This document shows positions 45,413 through 54,119 of a stretch of DNA of 56,622 nucleotides, piece by piece (the first letter of the stretch is position 1; each line of letters starts with the position of its first letter). Position numbers and translations under genes: made by a program. The notes under the pieces are model-generated. The model searched no databases and was not told where the DNA came from. It saw only the letters and a program-made list of their open reading frames with translations. Source of the stretch: an uncultured Spirochaetaceae bacterium (GTDB taxonomy: Bacteria; Spirochaetota; Spirochaetia; Treponematales; Treponemataceae); contig CADANN010000011.1 of the NCBI GenBank assembly GCA_902789325.1, positions 1 to 56,622 on the forward strand. Reading direction: 5' to 3'.

Positions 45413-45841
45413 TTATTGTGCTTCTAATATACGTTCAATTGCCTGTTTGCAATCTAAAGTATGATAAGCTGGATACAGAGTGTGCATCATCTGGGCATCG
45501 CATTTTTGAACAATTGATTTGCTATCTTGATTTGTAAGAAAATGCCAGTAACGGTAAGTATAACCAATCCAAAAAAGAGATTCAGAATCATATGTTGTTC
45601 CTGTCTTAATATTTGGATTTTCTTCCATAACGTCGTAAAGCAGATTTTCTTCTCCCATCCATTGAGTCCTATCAAATGGTAAATCAAAAAACTTTGCAGT
45701 CTGGCTTTGCATATAAAAATCAATGAATTCTTTACTGTCTAGATTTTTTTTTGCAGAAAGCTCAAACATTTTTCCTTGAACTGCACACAACTGGCGTTCA
45801 AATTGAGAGAGGGTATGAAGATTATTCATTGATGATTTCAT
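45413..45841 (-). CDS. Partner of the DUF3990 protein, putative antitoxin
   Basis: 142 residues from ATG 45841; longer (45883) and shorter (45829) starts exist in the same frame. I chose 45841 because GGGAGGG lies upstream. No named family is recognised. It is acidic and aromatic-rich, with SQFERQLCAVQGKMFELSA, then DSKEFIDFYMQSQTAKFFDL, and a Trp/Tyr-rich SLFWIGYTYRYWHF. No membrane segment is seen. It overlaps the end of the ADP-ribosyltransferase-like gene, implying translational coupling as in toxin-antitoxin pairs, here with the toxin gene first. Confidence 0.72.
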   Translation of the reverse strand: MKSSMNNLHTLSQFERQLCAVQGKMFELSAKKNLDSKEFIDFYMQSQTAKFFDLPFDRTQWMGEENLLYDVMEENPNIKTGTTYDSESLFWIGYTYRYWHFLTNQDSKSIVQKCDAQMMHTLYPAYHTLDCKQAIERILEAQ

Positions 45842-46454
45842 CAAAATATTTTCCCTCCCTGCGATATTTTTTACATATTTCATTTGCTAGTGATATACCA
45901 GATTTCCTTTTTGCTTCACTTTGAATGATTAAATTATCTTTTTGTTCAGAAGTAAGTTTTTGTTCATATATAATTCGAATTGAATCACATGCCTTCTGTG
46001 TTATGGCAACATATTGAATTCCAAGTTTTAATGCCGAGAGACTTTCAACAAGTGCAATATCTGTAATGTCTCCATCAAAAAAACGATCTAAAACAACGAA
46101 CATTCTATCGTTTGCTATATAGCCTTTAAAAACATCAATATTATTTTTGTAAGTAGCAAATTTATTATAAAGAGTTGGTGATAAATCTTTTGTTAATCTT
46201 CCTCGATTAAATGCAACGAACAGTGCCCAATCTAGGTTCAATGGTATGTCTTTTATGATAAGATTTGTTATATCTAATTCCAGATTATAAAGTGTTGCAT
46301 TATCATAATTGCAGATTAAGGTCAAAGGCTGCGCTTGTTCTGTCCCCATATAGAACCCTTTCCCAAAATCACAAAGCTCACGACTTATAGGTTGTATTTT
46401 CCCATTGAGACCATTTTTTGAACCGTGATAAAGTTGAATGATTTGTTCAGACAT
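45822..46454 (-). CDS. DUF3990 family protein, ADP-ribosyltransferase-like putative toxin
   Basis: 210 residues from ATG 46454 (214 if ATG 46466 is used). The N-terminal motif LYHGSKNGLNGKIQPISREL, then DFGKGFYMGTEQAQPLTL, is the DUF3990 signature, related to the ADP-ribosyltransferase fold (YHG and GFY elements of the NAD pocket). Later, NYDNATLYNLELDITNLII and WALFVAFNRG are typical of this family. It has its own strong promoter and a coupled downstream partner. Proteins of this group occur in toxin-antitoxin-like pairs in gut bacteria. Activity is inferred, not shown. Confidence 0.82.
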   Translation of the reverse strand: MSEQIIQLYHGSKNGLNGKIQPISRELCDFGKGFYMGTEQAQPLTLICNYDNATLYNLELDITNLIIKDIPLNLDWALFVAFNRGRLTKDLSPTLYNKFATYKNNIDVFKGYIANDRMFVVLDRFFDGDITDIALVESLSALKLGIQYVAITQKACDSIRIIYEQKLTSEQKDNLIIQSEAKRKSGISLANEICKKYRREGKYFDEIINE

Positions 46455-46466
46455 ATAATTAAACAT

Positions 46467-46499
46467 AATAATTATAACATAAAAAAAAACTATTGTTAA
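46467..46499 (-). promoter_or_regulatory. Promoter of the DUF3990 pair
   Basis: On the minus strand: TTAACA (46499-46494), 17-nt spacer, TATAAT (46476-46471). ATG 46466 lies only 4 nt beyond the -10 box, so the transcript more likely serves ATG 46454, with a leader of about 10 nt and no Shine-Dalgarno. It is divergent to the glycosyltransferase promoter at 46561. Confidence 0.6.
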
Positions 46500-46560
46500 T
46501 TTTAATTCTCATATTATATATATTAAGTAAAAAAAGATAGTTTTTAAAAGTCTGAAAGTG

Positions 46561-46575
46561 TATAATAATAGTATG
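46561..46575 (+). promoter_or_regulatory. -10 box of leaderless promoter for the GT2 gene
   Basis: TATAAT (46561-46566) is followed by 6 nt and the ATG at 46573. The -35 region (TAGTTT at 46538-46543) is weak. No Shine-Dalgarno precedes the ATG. Confidence 0.5.
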
Positions 46576-47445
46576 CAGCATATTAACATTTCATTCGTTA
46601 TCTTACATTACTTGGTTTCGGACCAGACAAAAAAAAGCATTGATTCAATCAAAAAAAATATTGATACTGATAATTATATAATTGTAATTGTTGATAATTT
46701 TTCTAATAATGGTTCAATCGAAGAAATAGAAAAATATGTAAAAAATAGTGAAAAAATTGTTGTTGTAAAAAATGAAAAGAATCTAGGTTTTGCAAATGGA
46801 AATAATGCTGGAATCAAATATATAAATCAGAATTACAATTGTGATTTTATTTGTGTTCTAAATAATGATGTCTATTTAAAATCATCAAACATATATTCAG
46901 AAATAATGAAAGAGTATATAACTTCATCATTTGCTGTTGCAGGTCCAAAAATTTATACCAAAGATGGAAAAACTACATCCAATCCAAAAGGAACTGATAT
47001 TTTTACATATAAAAGTGTAAAACACAGACAGATAGAAATTAATGTGTATTACTTTTTATATAAAATGCATTTAGATAGTGTGGTGCAACTTTTAGAAAAA
47101 AGAAAAGTGTCAAAATCCACAACTAATAAAAAAGAAAATAATCAAAAAATCTACAAAGTACAATTGCATGGATGTTTTTATATTTTCAGCAAAAAATATT
47201 TTGACTACTTTGATGGATTCGATTCACGAACATTTTTATATATGGAAGAAGAAATATTATTTCAGCATTTATTGAATAAAAATCTTATATCAGTATATCT
47301 CCCTCAAATTGAAGTTTTCCATGAAGAAGATGCGTCAACAAATGCAATGCTACAAAAGCGTCCTAGAAACAAACAAATATTTTTCTTAAAACATCATAGA
47401 AAATCTATTTGCGTTTTGTTAGATATTATTAAAAATAGATCTTGA
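46573..47445 (+). CDS. GT2 family glycosyltransferase (rhamnosyltransferase-like)
   Basis: 290 residues from ATG 46573; the GTG at 46558 would lie upstream of the -10 box. GT-A motifs: ISFVILHYLVSDQTKKSIDS, IVDNFSNNGSIEEI, VKNEKNLGFANGNNAGIKYI, CVLNNDVYLKSSN (the NND metal-binding motif), and FDSRTFLYMEEEILFQHLL, the typical late acidic motif of the WbbL/rhamnosyltransferase group. It is the only plus-strand gene between 38.4 and 56.6 kb and stands alone between a toxin-antitoxin-like pair and an acetyltransferase gene. This suggests separate acquisition. The sequence is strongly AT-rich. Confidence 0.88.
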   Translation: MQHINISFVILHYLVSDQTKKSIDSIKKNIDTDNYIIVIVDNFSNNGSIEEIEKYVKNSEKIVVVKNEKNLGFANGNNAGIKYINQNYNCDFICVLNNDVYLKSSNIYSEIMKEYITSSFAVAGPKIYTKDGKTTSNPKGTDIFTYKSVKHRQIEINVYYFLYKMHLDSVVQLLEKRKVSKSTTNKKENNQKIYKVQLHGCFYIFSKKYFDYFDGFDSRTFLYMEEEILFQHLLNKNLISVYLPQIEVFHEEDASTNAMLQKRPRNKQIFFLKHHRKSICVLLDIIKNRS

Positions 47446-47454
47446 AATAATTTT

Positions 47455-48063
47455 TTATTTAAGTAATTCATCAATATTAGTTTCATTGATTTCGGTATAA
47501 AGTTTTTCTATATCTTGTTTACACATCTTGTCAAAAAGTTCACTGATATTTGTTTCAAGGAGTTTATGAATTATATTTTCAGAAAATCTATATTTAATGA
47601 TTTTTGCAGGATTACCACCAACGATTGCATAAGGAGGAACATTTTTAGTAACAATTGAACCTGCTGCAATTACAGCTCCTTGCCCAATTGTAATACCAGA
47701 ACAAATTACAGCGTTATATCCAATCCAAACATCATCTTTTATTATAATAGAACCTTTTGATTTAGCTTCTTTTCCTTGCTTTAAAATTTGTGATTTAAAG
47801 GGATATGTAGATAGAGTAGAAAGATTATGTTCACCCCCAAGAATAAATGTTACTCCTTTTGCAATTGAGCAATAACTACCAATTTCGAGTTTAATATCAT
47901 TCTTGGTAGATTGATTAAGAACTTTTATTGTTCCATAGGATTTCTTTCCAATTTTAAGAGTATTTAAATCTATAAAATCAGCTGGTTCTGTGAAATTAGC
48001 TGCGTTTTGCTTTTTATATTTGTATCTAAACTTTATAAAACGTAATTTATCAAGAAATGTCAT
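47455..48063 (-). CDS. Left-handed beta-helix O-acetyltransferase (CatB/hexapeptide family)
   Basis: 202 residues. Hexapeptide-repeat helix: [20 protein letters not shown] with the catalytic-region His, then [40 protein letters not shown] and [15 protein letters not shown]. This pattern is that of sugar O-acetyltransferases acting on capsule or O-antigen residues with acetyl-CoA. The N-terminal 30 residues are basic. AAGAAGG lies 6 nt before the ATG. The start overlaps the upstream GT2 gene by 14 nt, so the two are coupled. The acetylated sugar is unknown. Confidence 0.9.
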   Translation of the reverse strand: MTFLDKLRFIKFRYKYKKQNAANFTEPADFIDLNTLKIGKKSYGTIKVLNQSTKNDIKLEIGSYCSIAKGVTFILGGEHNLSTLSTYPFKSQILKQGKEAKSKGSIIIKDDVWIGYNAVICSGITIGQGAVIAAGSIVTKNVPPYAIVGGNPAKIIKYRFSENIIHKLLETNISELFDKMCKQDIEKLYTEINETNIDELLK

Positions 48064-49024
48064 TTTTGGCCTTCTTTAATAATTTTGTAATAATGTTATA
48101 AATCTTTTTGTTTTTTCGTATATAATGATTAAATAAAAATTGTGGTAACTTAAAATACGATATAAAAATAATTTTAGCTTTACTAAAAAAAATGCCCATA
48201 GAATCATTAAAACCATTTAATTCATATGAACATGGAAATTTCAATATGTTAAATTTTTGATAAGAATCAATTAGCAAATATAAGTATGATTTTTTTACAT
48301 TTTTAAATGTTTTAGCTGAAATTGACCCTTCTAGATATAAAGATAAAGTTATACATAATTCTTCACATGCGAAACATTTATATAAATCATAACTACCTTT
48401 TTGATTTTTTGAATCTATGCTATGAGACCAAACATAATCATCAATAATATATTTTTGCCTGTCTCTTACAAAGAGGAGAACATCGGAATGTGGAGAGATT
48501 TTGTTATATATATGATTTTCTGGAATTAATTCAAAATCACTTTTCCAAACTCCAACACCTGTTGTCCATGAAACATATTTACCTAAACCATTTACAAACA
48601 AATCAAATGAATCATATTCTAAATGTTTTCCTGAAAGAACACCATTAGAAAAATATATGATAGGTTTTGTTTCCTTATATTTATCAATTTGATCAATCAT
48701 CCATTGTAATGCACCATCATTAAAAATAGCTCTGTGGTTTACAAATTTTAAAAATAATCCATGAGCTAATTTTAGAGAATCAATTTGATTTTGGAAAAGG
48801 ATGGATGTGGTTTTCTTATATATAAGATTTTTGTGTGATGAAATATAATTTTGAATTTCTTTTTCAAAATCAGAATTGTTTCCATTATCTGTGACTACTA
48901 TTTCATATAGTTCTTCGGAAACATTTTGATTGTAAATAGCATCTAAGACTGGAAATACCCATTCTGAAATTCCATTTGTGGGAATACATAATGAAATTAG
49001 AGGGTGTTTATTATTTTCTGCCAT
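48050..49024 (-). CDS. GT2-fold family glycosyltransferase
   Basis: 324 residues. The N-terminal motif [20 protein letters not shown], then [17 protein letters not shown], places it in the GT-A/GT2 fold. [20 protein letters not shown] occupies the site of the usual DXD region, where a clear Asp-rich motif is not evident. The C-terminal half is helical and basic, suggesting peripheral membrane binding. AAAGGAAA precedes the ATG. It lies between the SDR gene and the acetyltransferase in the same unit. Catalytic competence should be viewed with care, given the unclear metal-binding site. Confidence 0.78.
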   Translation of the reverse strand: MAENNKHPLISLCIPTNGISEWVFPVLDAIYNQNVSEELYEIVVTDNGNNSDFEKEIQNYISSHKNLIYKKTTSILFQNQIDSLKLAHGLFLKFVNHRAIFNDGALQWMIDQIDKYKETKPIIYFSNGVLSGKHLEYDSFDLFVNGLGKYVSWTTGVGVWKSDFELIPENHIYNKISPHSDVLLFVRDRQKYIIDDYVWSHSIDSKNQKGSYDLYKCFACEELCITLSLYLEGSISAKTFKNVKKSYLYLLIDSYQKFNILKFPCSYELNGFNDSMGIFFSKAKIIFISYFKLPQFLFNHYIRKNKKIYNIITKLLKKAKNDIS

Positions 49025-49047
49025 AAGAATTTCCTTTCTATAAGATT

Positions 49048-50106
49048 TTATTGTATTGATTCTAATATTTGTAACGTTCTTTCAATTCCAGTATAAATAT
49101 CGTATTTAGCATTCCATCCAATTTGTTTAAGTTTACAATTATTTAATAATGCTTTTGTTACTTTGCTATAACCCAACGATTCATTTTTATCTGGGATTTC
49201 AAAAATTACTTTAGAGTTTCTTAATTTAGCTATATATTCTGCCAATTCTTTTAGTGTAATATTTGATTTTGCATCGGAAATATTATAGGCTTCTCCTGTT
49301 TGTCCTTTTAACAATATAGTAAAAAGTCCACTAACAGTATCAGTAATATATAAATATGAATAAAACTGTTTACCATCACTTTTCAAAACTATATTTTCAT
49401 TAGACATTGCTTTTTTTATAAATTGAGATAAAGCTTTACTATCGGTGTTTAGTAATGTTGGGCCATATGTTCTAGTAATTCTAGGAATTACAATATCAAG
49501 ATTTTTTTCTTTAATGTAAGCTTGACATAAAGCTTCTCCGCATCTTTTACTTTCAGTATATGCTGCTCGCAATGTATTACAATTTATATAACCACAATAA
49601 TCTTCAGAGAAAGTTTCAGTATCTCCTCTATTTTCTCCATAAATTTCATTCGAAGAACAAAAAATGCATCGCTTAGCTTCTGATATAACTCCAAAATCTA
49701 AGAGATTTTTAAGCCCAATAATATTAGTTGTTATGGTAGATATTGGTTCATTTGAATATAATAATGGATGGGTATTACTTGCTAAATGAATTATATAATC
49801 AATTTTTTGATTTGAAATATTTATAGGGAAATTGACATCTGAACAAATATACGAAAAATAAGGATTGTTGTTGTACTCAGAAAACCTATTAATTATTTTT
49901 TCCTCATTTCTAGATAATGCAATAATTTTACAATTTAATGAATTAGTATTATTTTTATTCATTATTACGTCTATAAACATACTTCCAATTTGCCCTGTAG
50001 CACCTGTAATTAGAATTGAAGAATTTTTTAATAATTCCCAGGGTAGTGGAAGAGATGCAATATAATTTAAATCCTCTTTGTAAAGTTCATTTTCATATAA
50101 TTTCAT
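49048..50106 (-). CDS. NAD-dependent epimerase/dehydratase (extended SDR)
   Basis: 352 residues from ATG 50106; the TTG start four codons upstream is less likely. NAD-binding motif ITGATGQIGSMFIDVI, IIHLASNTHPLLYS, IFCSSNEIYGENRGD and the YxxxK catalytic pair in AAYTESKRCGEALC. The C-terminal part has RTYGPTLLNTDSKALSQFIK and YLYITDTVSGLFTIL. The start overlaps the IspD-like stop (TAATG), implying coupling. In a cassette with an IspD-like cytidylyltransferase and LicD, it could act as an alditol-phosphate/CDP-sugar oxidoreductase rather than a nucleotide-sugar epimerase, as proposed for CDP-polyol modules of pneumococcal capsules. Confidence 0.86.
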   Translation of the reverse strand: MKLYENELYKEDLNYIASLPLPWELLKNSSILITGATGQIGSMFIDVIMNKNNTNSLNCKIIALSRNEEKIINRFSEYNNNPYFSYICSDVNFPINISNQKIDYIIHLASNTHPLLYSNEPISTITTNIIGLKNLLDFGVISEAKRCIFCSSNEIYGENRGDTETFSEDYCGYINCNTLRAAYTESKRCGEALCQAYIKEKNLDIVIPRITRTYGPTLLNTDSKALSQFIKKAMSNENIVLKSDGKQFYSYLYITDTVSGLFTILLKGQTGEAYNISDAKSNITLKELAEYIAKLRNSKVIFEIPDKNESLGYSKVTKALLNNCKLKQIGWNAKYDIYTGIERTLQILESIQ

Positions 50107-50828
50107 TATTTTAACCAAGTATCTTTTTCAAGTTTAATATATGCCTTAAATATTTCTAAGTCATCTTTAGATGTAAGTTTTAAATTTTTATCAGATCCAA
50201 TAGCAAAATGCAAGGTTACTCCCAATTCAACCATCATTGTATTTGTATAAGAAGATCCAAATATTCCAATTTGTTTTTCAAATGCTTCATGGTATTTTGT
50301 ATCAATTAACTTGAAATTATAGGCTTGTGGAGTTGCAACCCTTCTAATAGTTTCCCTTGGAATATATTGATTTGTTGTAGTTTCGTCTTTCTTATCAACA
50401 ACAAAAATTTGTTCATTATAAGGCATTGACGTAACTGCATTTCCAAATTTTTTAGCTTTTTCGATTACATCTGTTAAAACAGATGGCTCAACTAATGGTC
50501 GAATGCCATCATGAACAATTATTATATCATCATTTGATACTTTTCCTTCCAAGTTATAGACACCATTTCTTATTGATTCCTGACCTGTCTGGCCACCTGA
50601 AACTATCCATTTTAATTTTGTTATATTAAATTGCTTTGCATATGCTGCGACTACATCATGCCATCCATCTATACATACAACTTCAATTAAATCTATTGCT
50701 TCATGTCGTTGAAAACTTTCCAGGGTATAAATTAAAACAGGTTTATCATAAACATTTATAAATTGCTTAGGAATATCTTGACCCATTCGATTTCCAGTTC
50801 CCCCGGCTATAATAACTGCTATATTCAT
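50106..50828 (-). CDS. IspD/TarI-family cytidylyltransferase, likely making a CDP-alditol
   Basis: 240 residues. The N-terminal signature is IAGGTGNRMGQDIPKQFINV, then VSGGQTGQESIRNGV, IIVHDGIRPLVEPSVL and TPQAYNFKLI, which define the IspD/TarI family. Near the end, SSYTNTMMVELGVTLHFAIG and NLKLTSKDDLEIFKAYI resemble TarI-like enzymes. The family transfers CMP to methylerythritol-phosphate (IspD) or ribitol-phosphate (TarI). Its place between LicD and an SDR gene argues for a surface-polymer role, not the MEP pathway, though ispG is in the same window at a distance. AGAGG precedes the ATG. Confidence 0.88.
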   Translation of the reverse strand: MNIAVIIAGGTGNRMGQDIPKQFINVYDKPVLIYTLESFQRHEAIDLIEVVCIDGWHDVVAAYAKQFNITKLKWIVSGGQTGQESIRNGVYNLEGKVSNDDIIIVHDGIRPLVEPSVLTDVIEKAKKFGNAVTSMPYNEQIFVVDKKDETTTNQYIPRETIRRVATPQAYNFKLIDTKYHEAFEKQIGIFGSSYTNTMMVELGVTLHFAIGSDKNLKLTSKDDLEIFKAYIKLEKDTWLK

Positions 50829-50830
50829 GT

Positions 50831-51631
50831 TTATACCTCTTTCTCTTCATTATACCATGCTTTTAAACCATGATTAATTCTTTTTTCAGGAGGAGGAAGC
50901 TCCATATAATTCCCATAAAGATATTTTAAATATTTATCATTATTTGAGATTCCTTTGAATTTTACATTTTCAAAATCATAATCTTTTAAGTCTAAAAATA
51001 TATCTTTATCTATAACTGTAGTACCCCAAATAATATCATGGACCAATTTACATCTTTTAACATTAAATATTGAACTTTGTTTAATGAAAAAACGAATTAT
51101 AGAATTGTATTTTATATGCTTAATATATTTATAACTTTTATTATTTATTGGTCTGGAAGGAAACTCTACAGCCTTTCTTTTAGTGTTATAGAATTCTCTT
51201 GGAAAACGAATTAGATATTTTATATATAAATTTGGAAATAAATTCGGTACTCCATCTAATGGAAAAATATCAATCCATAAGTTACCTTTTAAATATGTGT
51301 TTTCACAGACATATTCTTCTGTAGAAATTTTTGGATTTATAATTTTTAAGAAAGGAAGTGTACTGTTGCCTAGTTCAAATCCAATGCCTTTAAGATTGTT
51401 ATTAATAGTATTATTTTCTCTTAAAATAGAAATCAATTTATTATATTCAGGACGTAACATGCTGATATCAATATCATCATCCCATGGTATAAAACCTTTA
51501 TGTCTAACAGCTCCTAAAAGTGTCCCTGAGGTAATTGAATATGATATGTTATTGGCAATCAAAAAATCATGGAGTTGAACCATAATATTTAATAATTCTT
51601 TTTTAATCTCATTTGAATTTAAATAGTTCAT
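50831..51631 (-). CDS. licD: LicD family phosphotransferase
   Basis: 266 residues from ATG 51631, which overlaps the upstream stop as ATGA; an ATG at 51643 is also in frame. The LicD core motif GTLLGAVRHKGFIPWDDDID is present with its Asp-rich metal site, followed by IKYLIRFPREFYNTKRK. LicD/fukutin-family enzymes transfer phosphocholine or alditol-phosphate from a CDP donor to sugars. The directly downstream IspD-like gene is its probable donor maker (2-nt gap). No licA or choline kinase is seen, so an alditol donor is favoured over choline; the LicC-like fusion at 28728 is another possible donor source. Confidence 0.92.
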   Translation of the reverse strand: MNYLNSNEIKKELLNIMVQLHDFLIANNISYSITSGTLLGAVRHKGFIPWDDDIDISMLRPEYNKLISILRENNTINNNLKGIGFELGNSTLPFLKIINPKISTEEYVCENTYLKGNLWIDIFPLDGVPNLFPNLYIKYLIRFPREFYNTKRKAVEFPSRPINNKSYKYIKHIKYNSIIRFFIKQSSIFNVKRCKLVHDIIWGTTVIDKDIFLDLKDYDFENVKFKGISNNDKYLKYLYGNYMELPPPEKRINHGLKAWYNEEKEV

Positions 51632-52587
51632 TGTTTTATCCATTTATTATAAAAATATATATAAGTAGAAAAACCACATAGTAGTAAAATTACAAATATT
51701 AATCGTGTTTTTTTACTTATTTTTTCATTCAAAATCATTATTAATGAAATTCTGTAAAACTGTTTTTTGATTCTTAGAAAATTCTTTTTATCTAAACTTT
51801 TAATATTAGGATATTTATTATAAATATCCATATAATTATTATAAATTTTAAAAGCAGCAGCTTTCTTTAATGAAAAATTAAATTTTGAGCATTTATTAAA
51901 AATATAATCAGCCGCATTTAATTCATCAATTGCTATTTCACTATATGGCCTATGCATAATACTACCATTTCTCTGATAGTAGTAATATAATTTTTTTGTT
52001 GTAAAAACAACCTTTGTGGAGTCTAAGAAATAATTAAATGTATTAAAATCATCTTCATGATATTTTCCAACTGGAAATAAAAATTTTTTTGCAAGATTTT
52101 TTTCAATTAATAATCCACAAGCACTAGTACTCCTATATTTTCCATAAAGCATATTTTCAGTTGCTTCAATGCCAGAAAAACACCATTGATCAGTTTCATT
52201 GCTATCGTATTGTATTACATCATTATCATAGTAAAAAATATTTGAACAGCAGGCTAATTCAGCATTATTTTGTTTTACTAATGTAAATAAAATATTTAAG
52301 TATTCTGGGTGTATAAAATCATCGCTGTCTATATATGTAATGTATTCCCCAATGGCTTTTTTCGTCCCTTCATTTCGAGCAGTTGAAGGCCCTTGATTTT
52401 TTTGATGTATTACATTAATACGATTATCTTTTAGAACATAGGTATCACAAATTTGAGGAGAATCATCTGTTGAGCCATCATCAACAAGTATAATTTCAAA
52501 ATCGGTGTAAGATTGAGCTAAAATACTATCTATACAACGAGATAAATAGTTTGAAACATTGTATACTGGAACAATAATACTAATCAT
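51628..52587 (-). CDS. GT2 family glycosyltransferase (EpsJ-like)
   Basis: 319 residues from ATG 52587. Canonical GT-A domain: ISIIVPVYNVSNYLSRCIDS, ILVDDGSTDDSPQICDTY, NQGPSTARNEGTKKAIGEYI and TYIDSDDFIHPEYL (DSD metal motif), with the late KYHEDDFNTFNYFL motif. A hydrophobic C-terminal stretch (LIFVILLLCGFSTYIYFYN) may anchor it to the membrane. The longer frame to 52620 is rejected because the ATG at 52587 begins the conserved domain and has a -10 box 9 nt upstream. It overlaps licD by 4 nt and is the first gene of the unit running to 47455. Confidence 0.92.
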   Translation of the reverse strand: MISIIVPVYNVSNYLSRCIDSILAQSYTDFEIILVDDGSTDDSPQICDTYVLKDNRINVIHQKNQGPSTARNEGTKKAIGEYITYIDSDDFIHPEYLNILFTLVKQNNAELACCSNIFYYDNDVIQYDSNETDQWCFSGIEATENMLYGKYRSTSACGLLIEKNLAKKFLFPVGKYHEDDFNTFNYFLDSTKVVFTTKKLYYYYQRNGSIMHRPYSEIAIDELNAADYIFNKCSKFNFSLKKAAAFKIYNNYMDIYNKYPNIKSLDKKNFLRIKKQFYRISLIMILNEKISKKTRLIFVILLLCGFSTYIYFYNKWIKQ

Positions 52588-52625
52588 ATATTTTAAATTA
52601 TAATATATTTCTGCAAACATATAAA
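52588..52625 (-). promoter_or_regulatory. Near-leaderless promoter of the GT2-licD unit
   Basis: On the minus strand: TTTATA (52625-52620), 17-nt spacer, TATAAT (52602-52597), 9 nt, ATG at 52587. The predicted leader is about 3 nt. No Shine-Dalgarno. The spacing repeats that of the WbaP-type gene. Confidence 0.6.
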
Positions 52626-52662
52626 GTCTGATTAATATTATTGAGATATTATATGTATTATT

Positions 52663-54102
52663 CTAGTGTCGATGCAAATAATCTTTTAAAAGGTTAACTA
52701 AATAAACAAAACTATTAATTTTAAATATTTGTGAAATTATAATATAAATAAAAATACCAGTAAAAATTTGTAGTATAAGTATAATAATATAGTTTATATT
52801 TAAAAATGAAATACAATAAACACAGATTCCCATCATACAAGTTATTAATATATGAGGAAAAATATCCTTTAGTTGTTCCTTATAAGAATAATTTATTATT
52901 TTTTTTACAGAAAAAGAATTTAATATTTGACTAAAAATATTTGTAATAATAAGACTTAGGGCCATTGCTTTTACACTTATAAACATTGAACAAACTAAAG
53001 CAATGATTCCAATTATCTTTTTGATTATTTCTAGTTTCAGATAAATATCACTTCTTCCTAATGCATTAATAGCATTCAGGTTTGATGATTGTATTGGTTT
53101 TAATGCAAATATAAAACAGAAAATTCTCATAAAATACACAGATTCGATCCATTTTTCAGTAAGCAGAATAGTAATAACTGAATCGGCACAAACTGCAAGT
53201 CCCATCATCATAGGCATCATAACATATGTAGATATACTTATTGACTTTCTTGTTATTTCCTTTAATCGTGTTAAATTATCTTGATTATTAGACATTGTAG
53301 GCATCAGAACTGAATTAATAGAATTATTAATATTATTTGTTATAAATTCGGGAAAATGATTTCCTTTGTCATAAAAAGATAAGTCTTCAGGAGAATATTT
53401 TTTACCTATAATTATTTGATGTAGTTTATTATATACTGTATCAATAATTGAAACCGCTATAATTTTCCATGCAAAATTATACAATGATTTTAATCTTTGA
53501 AATGAAAAAATTAATTTTGGACGCCATTTTACAGTAAGCCACAAAATAAATGTATCAACGGCACAATTAAATAATCCTTGAATTACTAAAGCCCAAACCC
53601 CATAACCCATAAAAGCTAATGTAATTCCTAAAATAGCAGCTCCTATTGTTCCTGTAAGAGTTGCAAAAAAGAATTTCTTAAAAATCATTTTTTTAGCAAC
53701 ATATGTTTGCTGTATTATTTTTACTGAAGAAATTGGCAATATAAGACTTTGAACACGTATTAATGGAACAATTTCATTATTATCATAAAATGATGCAATT
53801 TGTGGGGCAAAAATAAACATTAAGAAATATAAAAAACATCCCATTACTACATTAAAATAGAATGTTGTAGAAAAATCTAAATCATCCGCATCCTTTTTTT
53901 GTACTAAAGCGCTACCTAAACCACTTTCTACAAAAAGTAATAAAATACTTGTAAATACCGTTATTAAAGCAACAGTTCCGTACATTTGGGGTTCAAGAAT
54001 TCGTGCAAGAATAATAGAAACTATAAAAGTTACTAATTGAGCTCCAGAACGTTCTAAAAATCTCCATATCATATTAGACGAAACTTCTTTTGCAGTAGAC
54101 AT
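52663..54102 (-). CDS. Wzx-type lipid-linked oligosaccharide flippase (MOP/PST family)
   Basis: 479 residues from ATG 54102 with AGAGG upstream; the GTG two codons earlier is less likely. About 12-14 transmembrane helices. The N-terminal motif SSNMIWRFLERSGAQLVTFI, then LARILEPQMYGTVALITVFT and GLGSALVQKKDADDLDFSTT, is typical of WzxC/PST-type flippases. It moves undecaprenyl-diphosphate-linked oligosaccharide to the periplasmic face. It implies a Wzx-dependent route that starts with the WbaP-type enzyme at 22267. No Wzy, Wza, Wzc or ABC exporter is recognised in this window. Confidence 0.93.
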   Translation of the reverse strand: MSTAKEVSSNMIWRFLERSGAQLVTFIVSIILARILEPQMYGTVALITVFTSILLLFVESGLGSALVQKKDADDLDFSTTFYFNVVMGCFLYFLMFIFAPQIASFYDNNEIVPLIRVQSLILPISSVKIIQQTYVAKKMIFKKFFFATLTGTIGAAILGITLAFMGYGVWALVIQGLFNCAVDTFILWLTVKWRPKLIFSFQRLKSLYNFAWKIIAVSIIDTVYNKLHQIIIGKKYSPEDLSFYDKGNHFPEFITNNINNSINSVLMPTMSNNQDNLTRLKEITRKSISISTYVMMPMMMGLAVCADSVITILLTEKWIESVYFMRIFCFIFALKPIQSSNLNAINALGRSDIYLKLEIIKKIIGIIALVCSMFISVKAMALSLIITNIFSQILNSFSVKKIINYSYKEQLKDIFPHILITCMMGICVYCISFLNINYIIILILQIFTGIFIYIIISQIFKINSFVYLVNLLKDYLHRH

Positions 54103-54119
54103 TAGCACCTCTAAGGAAT

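Noticed and set aside
46558..46572. GTG at 46558 as start of the GT2 gene
   Set aside because: The TATAAT box lies between it and the ATG, and the glycosyltransferase domain begins right after ATG 46573.
50106..50828. IspD of the MEP pathway
   Set aside because: The family fits, but the coupling to LicD and SDR genes in a glycan operon favours a CDP-alditol enzyme; a genome-wide ispD search would settle it.
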